DNA of 64,000 nucleotides from Allobosea sp. 67-29 (lineage in GTDB: Bacteria; Pseudomonadota; Alphaproteobacteria; Rhizobiales; Beijerinckiaceae), in the NCBI RefSeq assembly GCF_001898115.1, contig NZ_MKSQ01000022.1, positions 177,292 to 241,291 of the forward strand. Direction: 5' to 3'. Of this stretch, positions 59,469-64,000 are shown in pieces. The notes under the pieces were generated by a model. That model did no database searches and had not been told where the DNA came from. It worked only from the letters and a program-made list of their open reading frames with translations. How positions within the stretch are numbered: the first letter of the stretch is position 1; each line of letters begins with the position of its first letter. Made by a program: the position numbers and the translations under genes.

Positions 59469-59648
59469 TATCGAGGCCGGGCGCGCCCGGCTCCCGATTT
59501 GCTGGCCGCGGGCCTATCGACGCGTTCGCCCATGGCGCAAGCGGGCGCGGAGATCACGGCCAAATCTTCGTCGGAGCATTCCGCGAGACGGCCGGGCGGA
59601 AAAATGCGCTAGGATTGCGGCCCGGATGAATCGGAGCCGTCGAATTCC

Positions 59649-59786
59649 ATGAAGCGCATCACCCTTCTCGTCGCCATTCTCGGCCTGGGCCTCACGCTGT
59701 CCGGCTGCGACAAATGCGGCAATTTCGGCCCGTTCTTCGGCATGTCCGGCACCAAGAGCTGCGGCGCCAGCGAACCGGGCAAGTGA
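59649..59786 (+). CDS. small lipoprotein, hypothetical
   Basis: MKRITLLVAILGLGLTLSGCDKCGNFGPFFGMSGTKSCGASEPGK*, lipobox LSGC, followed by a terminator. Confidence 0.6.
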   Translation: MKRITLLVAILGLGLTLSGCDKCGNFGPFFGMSGTKSCGASEPGK

Positions 59787-59824
59787 TTGCGGGGCGCTGG
59801 CCGCGCAGCGACAACCATTCGTCG

Positions 59825-59856
59825 AAAAGGCCGGGGTGGTGAGCCCGGCCTTTTTT
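59825..59856. terminator. bidirectional intrinsic terminator
   Basis: AAAAGGCCGGGGTGGTGAGCCCGGCCTTTTTT between the lipoprotein gene (+) and bioY (-). Confidence 0.85.
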
Positions 59857-59879
59857 GCGTCGTTCCGGAAGCGAGGTGT

Positions 59880-60503
59880 TCAGCCGCGCCGGCCGAGCAG
59901 CGACCAGCCGGCGCCGACCAGGGAGGCGGCGAGCGCCGTCTTGAGAGCCTCGCCGAGCAGGAAGGGCTGCACGCCATAGGCGAAGGCCTTTGCAAGGCCG
60001 ACGCCGGTCGCGCCGCCCGCCATCTGGGCGCCGAAGGCCAGCCAGAGGCAGCCGACGACCATCAGGGCGAGATCGGCCAGCAGCAACCCGCCCAGGAGCC
60101 GGACGAGCGAAGCACCCCGCGCCGCGGCCCAGCCGGCGACCGCGGCCGCGATCACGAAGCCGAGGATGAAGCCGCCGGTCGGGCCGGCGAGATAGAGCGG
60201 CCCGGCGGCGAGCGGCGGCGTATTGGTGAAGACCGGCAGGCCAGCGAGACCGTAGGCGACGTAGAGCGCGATCGTCGCGGCGCCGAGGCGGGGGCCGTAG
60301 GCGGCTCCCAGCGCGAGGACCGCCAGAGTCTGCAGCGTCATCGGCACGGGCCAGAACGGCACCTTGATCTTCGCCGCCGCGACCATCAGCAGGCTCCCGG
60401 CGACAGCCAGGGCGAGATTGCGCAGCAATGCGGAACGGGGCCGGGTAGCGGGAAGGATCTGGCCTGCAAGGGTCGACGCCCGCAGGGGAAGCATGTCGGC
60501 CAT
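59880..60503 (-). CDS. bioY: biotin transporter BioY
   Basis: KIKVPFWPVPMTLQTLAVLALGAAYGPRLGAATIALYVAYGLAGLPVF, GPTGGFILGFVIAA. Confidence 0.95.
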   Translation of the reverse strand: MADMLPLRASTLAGQILPATRPRSALLRNLALAVAGSLLMVAAAKIKVPFWPVPMTLQTLAVLALGAAYGPRLGAATIALYVAYGLAGLPVFTNTPPLAAGPLYLAGPTGGFILGFVIAAAVAGWAAARGASLVRLLGGLLLADLALMVVGCLWLAFGAQMAGGATGVGLAKAFAYGVQPFLLGEALKTALAASLVGAGWSLLGRRG

Positions 60504-60663
60504 GGTCTCATGTCCTGTCTTGCGATGGGCCGCGCCGTGCGGCCGCTTTCCCGTCTATAGAAAATGCGGCAAAGGGCCACAAGCTTGCGGACCTGCGGGA
60601 CGGGGCGGACACTTCGGCAAGGGGAAGCGCTCGGCCAAGCGCCCAGCCGTCAGGAACCGGATC

Positions 60664-61578
60664 ATGAGCGACGACATCGCATTCGACAGGACGCAGACGA
60701 CGCCGGCCGGAGAGGTCGCCGAACTGTCCCCGCTCGTGCGCCGGATCATCGCCGGCAACAGCGGCCCGATGACGTTCACCGGTACCTGCAGTTACATCAT
60801 CGGCCGCGGGACGGTCGCCATCATCGACCCCGGGCCGGACGATGCGGGGCACGTGGCACGCCTGCTGGCCGCGGTCGACGGCGAGACGGTGAGCCATATC
60901 GTGGTGACCCACACCCATCGCGACCATTCTCCCGCAGTGCCGGCGCTGCAGGCCGCGACCGGCGCCCGGGTCGTCGGCTGCGGTCCGCACCGCCCGTCCC
61001 GCGCGCTTGGCCCGGGCGAGGAGCGGGTGCTCGACGCCGCCGCCGACAGCGCCTTCGCCCCGGACTGGCAGATGCGGGACGCGGATGCGGTCTCCGGCCC
61101 CGGCTGGAGCCTGAGAGCCGTCGAGACGCCCGGACACACGGCGAATCATCTCGCCTATACGCTGGCGGAGGAGGAAACCCTGTTTTCGGGGGACCATGTC
61201 ATGGCCTGGTCCACCTCGATCGTCGCCCCGCCCGACGGCTCGATGGCGGCCTATATGGCCTCGATCGAGAAGCTGCGCGGCATGACGCACCGGCTCTACC
61301 GGCCCGGCCATGGCGGCCCGGTGACGGAACCGCAGCGTTTCCTGCGCGGGCTCGTGCAGCATCGTCGCCAGCGCGAGGCTGCCGTCCTCAATCGGATCGG
61401 GGCCGGCGACGAGACGATCGCGGCCATGGTCCCCGCGATCTATCAGGGCCTTGCGCCGGCCCTGCACGGCGCAGCGGCCCTTTCGGTCCTGGCCCAGATC
61501 GAAGACCTCGTGGCGCGCGGCCTCGTCGCCGCGAGCGATGCGGTGCCAGGTCTGTCGAGCCGCTACCGGCTCGCCTGA
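60664..61578 (+). CDS. MBL fold metallo-hydrolase (RNase Z/LACTB2-like)
   Basis: IIDPGPDDAGHVARLLAAV, HIVVTHTHRDHSPAVPAL, TPGHTANHLAYTL, FSGDHVMAWSTSIV, RPGHGGPV. Confidence 0.93.
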   Translation: MSDDIAFDRTQTTPAGEVAELSPLVRRIIAGNSGPMTFTGTCSYIIGRGTVAIIDPGPDDAGHVARLLAAVDGETVSHIVVTHTHRDHSPAVPALQAATGARVVGCGPHRPSRALGPGEERVLDAAADSAFAPDWQMRDADAVSGPGWSLRAVETPGHTANHLAYTLAEEETLFSGDHVMAWSTSIVAPPDGSMAAYMASIEKLRGMTHRLYRPGHGGPVTEPQRFLRGLVQHRRQREAAVLNRIGAGDETIAAMVPAIYQGLAPALHGAAALSVLAQIEDLVARGLVAASDAVPGLSSRYRLA

Positions 61579-61586
61579 TTCCGCGT

Positions 61587-62360
61587 CTATTTCTCCAGCA
61601 AGAGGTCGATCTCGTCGGCGAAGGCCGAGATGCGCTTGGCGTTCGCGCCGAGATCGTGGCTGCCGATGCGCGACGCGGAACGGATGTCGATGCGGCTGCC
61701 GTCGACGCGCGGCTTCACCCTGATGGTGATGTCCTCCGCGAAGCGCAGGAGATGTCCGTGCGCCACGGCCTCGATGCGCCCCGCGCCGCTACGCCCGCCC
61801 GGATGGGAGACTTCGATGATCTGCCAGCCGAGAGCCCTCGCCGCCCGGCGCGCGAGGGCGAAGGCAGCATCGGCCGGCTGCTCGAGAACGATCGGCGCAA
61901 TCTTGGGATAGGCCTGCCGCTGCAGGCGGCGGCGCTCCGGTGGAATCTCGGGCGGGACCCGCCCGTGCCGCACCGTCAGCGCGGCCATCGAGCGGCTGAA
62001 GGCGGGCGGGTCGTCGACATCGGTCGAGACGTCGGCGAGGGCGGGCCGCGTCGCGAGCAGGAAGCCGACATAGCCGGCGGGCGCCAGCAAAACGAGGCAA
62101 AGCAGCAGGGCGCCGGCCGCCATGCTGACGCCGCGATGGCCCTTCTGCCAGATGCGTACGAAGGCGAGCAGCGCCAGTCCAAGCGCCACGAGCACGAAGA
62201 GGTAGGCCCCGGCGACGGGCGCCAGCCCCTCGATGCTGGGTTCCCGCAGCCGCACCAGCAGAAGCGAGAGCCCGAGCACGACGAGCGAGAAGCGCGCCAG
62301 CCGACGGCTCCAGACGGCGGCGCGCGAAAACGGTTCCTCGAAGACGAGACGGCGATGCAT
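61587..62360 (-). CDS. DUF1499 domain-containing membrane protein
   Basis: Two to three TM segments then YPKIAPIVLEQPADAAFALARRAARALGWQI ... DDITIRVKP-like ... SRIDIRSASRIGSHDLGANAKRISAF. Confidence 0.85.
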   Translation of the reverse strand: MHRRLVFEEPFSRAAVWSRRLARFSLVVLGLSLLLVRLREPSIEGLAPVAGAYLFVLVALGLALLAFVRIWQKGHRGVSMAAGALLLCLVLLAPAGYVGFLLATRPALADVSTDVDDPPAFSRSMAALTVRHGRVPPEIPPERRRLQRQAYPKIAPIVLEQPADAAFALARRAARALGWQIIEVSHPGGRSGAGRIEAVAHGHLLRFAEDITIRVKPRVDGSRIDIRSASRIGSHDLGANAKRISAFADEIDLLLEK

Positions 62361-62540
62361 GACTTCCGAAGGTGCCGCCGAAACGGGCTCGCTGGCAAGC
62401 CGGGCCCTGATCCGGCGAACGCGTCGCGGACATTCGGCGATACGGAGAAATTTTAATCAAATTGTCTGAAACTTGACATTGGGCAGCGGTGCAGAAGGCG
62501 CCGCCGCCGCGCGGTTCGGTGTCTCGTTTCGGGGTCTTTC

Positions 62541-64000
62541 GTGAAATTCTTCCCGGCTTCCATCCAGCATTATCTCGTGGCCACCATGGCATGCCTGTCC
62601 GTGCCGGGAATCGGCGCTCTCGGCTATCTGGCCTACAACTCTGCCCAGCAGGTCCACACCAACATGCGCCTCGCCGACCTCGTCGAGGCGGACAGGGCCT
62701 TGCTGCTGACCGGCAACGCCATCCGCACCAATCGCGGCCAGGCGCAGACGAGCATCCAGGTCGCCGACGATCCGGCGCAGACCATTCGCGAGATCGAGCA
62801 GACCAACAAGGCCAGGATCGCCGAGGCGATGACGCGGCTGAAGGCAACGGATCTGTCGGACCGGGCCGCCCTGATCGAGGGCGTGCAGGCTCAGGAAAAG
62901 CAGAACGAAGGCCGTAGCAAGGATCTCTACGCCGAGGCCGCCAAGCCGAAGGCGCAGCGCAGCCTCGCGGCGACGATGCCGTGGTACAATGGCGTTGGCG
63001 CGATCGAGGGCGCTCTCGTCAAGGCTTCCGCCGCGACCTCGAACGCGGCAAGGATGGCCGATCCCGTCTTGGCCGACCTCCAGGGCTTCAAGTCCGCCGG
63101 CTGGAGCGTACGCTCGAACTACGGCACGCAGTGCTCCCTGCTGCGCCCGGCCTTCGGCTCCGGCAAGCCGCTCGAAGCGGCCCAGCTGCGCAAGCTCGGC
63201 GAATTGCGCGGCGCCTCCGGCGCCAGCCTCGCCCAGCTCCAGCAGCTCAGCGCCCGCCCCGGCGTCGGCGAGGAGCTCGTTCGCAAGGTCGGGCTCGCCG
63301 CCACCCAGGTCGAGGCAGCCAACCGCAGCATGGACCAGTTGATCGGCAAGCTCGGCCAGGGTCCCGGCCCGGTCATCGCCGCCGAAGACTGGACGAAGCA
63401 ATGCAACGCGCCGTTCGAGGCCATCGTCTCCGCCGTCACCCAGTCGCTGGACGACATGACCGCCGTGACCCAGGCAAAGCTGACGGCCGCTTGGACGCGC
63501 CTCGGCATCGTCGGCTTCCTCCTCGCCGCCCTGCTGGCGATCTGCGTCATGAGCTGGCGCGGCGTGCAGCGCCGCATCGTTCGCCCCCTGGTGTCGCTGA
63601 AATCGGCGCTGGACGGCATGCAGCAGGGCGATTTCTCCCAGGCGATTCCGGCCCCGCCCTCGCCCGACGAGATCGGCGCGCTCAGCGGCGCACTCGAAAC
63701 CTATCGCGAGAACGCGCTGGCGCTCGAAAACAATCGGCGCGACCGCGAGCTCGCGATGCTCGCAGATGCCGAACAGGCCGCCCATGTCCAGAAGTTGCTG
63801 GGCGAGGTCGCCACGATCGTCGCCGATGCGCGCGAAGGCAATTTCGCGGGGAAGGCCGAGGTCGGCGGCATGGAAGGACCGTTGAAGGAGCTCGTCGAGG
63901 GCATCAACGAGATCAACGCGGTGGTTGACTCGGCGACGACGGAGTTTGCGGGTGCGCTGTCTGCGATTGCGGGCGGGGACCTGACGAACCGGGTGGAGAC
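62541..64000 (+). CDS. methyl-accepting chemotaxis protein, N-terminal part (runs off right edge)
   Basis: GTG start; MKFFPASIQHYLVATMACLSVPGIGALGYLAYNS..., second TM then HAMP-like RRIVRPLVSLKSALDGMQQGDFSQAIPAPPSPDEIGALSGALETYREN; open to window end, hence missing from the ORF track. Confidence 0.85.
   Translation, partial: MKFFPASIQHYLVATMACLSVPGIGALGYLAYNSAQQVHTNMRLADLVEADRALLLTGNAIRTNRGQAQTSIQVADDPAQTIREIEQTNKARIAEAMTRLKATDLSDRAALIEGVQAQEKQNEGRSKDLYAEAAKPKAQRSLAATMPWYNGVGAIEGALVKASAATSNAARMADPVLADLQGFKSAGWSVRSNYGTQCSLLRPAFGSGKPLEAAQLRKLGELRGASGASLAQLQQLSARPGVGEELVRKVGLAATQVEAANRSMDQLIGKLGQGPGPVIAAEDWTKQCNAPFEAIVSAVTQSLDDMTAVTQAKLTAAWTRLGIVGFLLAALLAICVMSWRGVQRRIVRPLVSLKSALDGMQQGDFSQAIPAPPSPDEIGALSGALETYRENALALENNRRDRELAMLADAEQAAHVQKLLGEVATIVADAREGNFAGKAEVGGMEGPLKELVEGINEINAVVDSATTEFAGALSAIAGGDLTNRVE

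Noticed and set aside
60564-62456. 630-aa plus-strand ORF
   Set aside because: Out-of-frame overlap with the MBL hydrolase and antisense to DUF1499; Arg/Gly-rich, no domain.

Overview
GC-rich chromosomal window that looks like a Hyphomicrobiales (Bosea/Methylobacterium-like) alphaproteobacterium; this taxonomic call is inference from protein content and gene order. Main blocks: (1) a flagellar locus on the minus strand (fliK, flgD, the CtrA inhibitor sciP, fliF-fliG-fliH-fliN-flbD, and flhA, with flhA split off by plus-strand genes). (2) An exopolysaccharide precursor region with pgm, rfbA, a bifunctional mannose-1-P guanylyltransferase, UDP-glucose dehydrogenase, phosphomannomutase, a UDP-glucuronate-epimerase-like gene and two polyprenyl-phosphate sugar transferases. 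(3) An emrAB/marR efflux module. (4) A large catabolic region (about 42.2-57.8 kb) with a D-carbamoylase-like nitrilase, an amino-acid-type ABC importer, a LysR regulator and a tightly packed 8-gene operon: DUF917, hydantoinase-like amidohydrolase, M20 carbamoylase, flavin reductase, Asp/Glu/hydantoin racemase, FAD-linked oxidase, DapA-family, SDR. (5) Three tRNAs (Met-CAT, Gln-TTG, Pro-CGG). Partial genes sit at both edges: a GNAT acetyltransferase on the left and a methyl-accepting chemotaxis protein on the right. The best candidates for something undescribed are the hydantoin/cyclic-amide-type operon with matching ATTATG/CATAAT dyads at two promoters; a pair of tiny, unannotated membrane proteins sharing an AIFLELADRAP motif, one of them in the exopolysaccharide region; and a hairpin-containing repeat found twice directly after stop codons. 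No rRNA, CRISPR array or transposase was seen. All family calls come from reading the translations; no database search was run.
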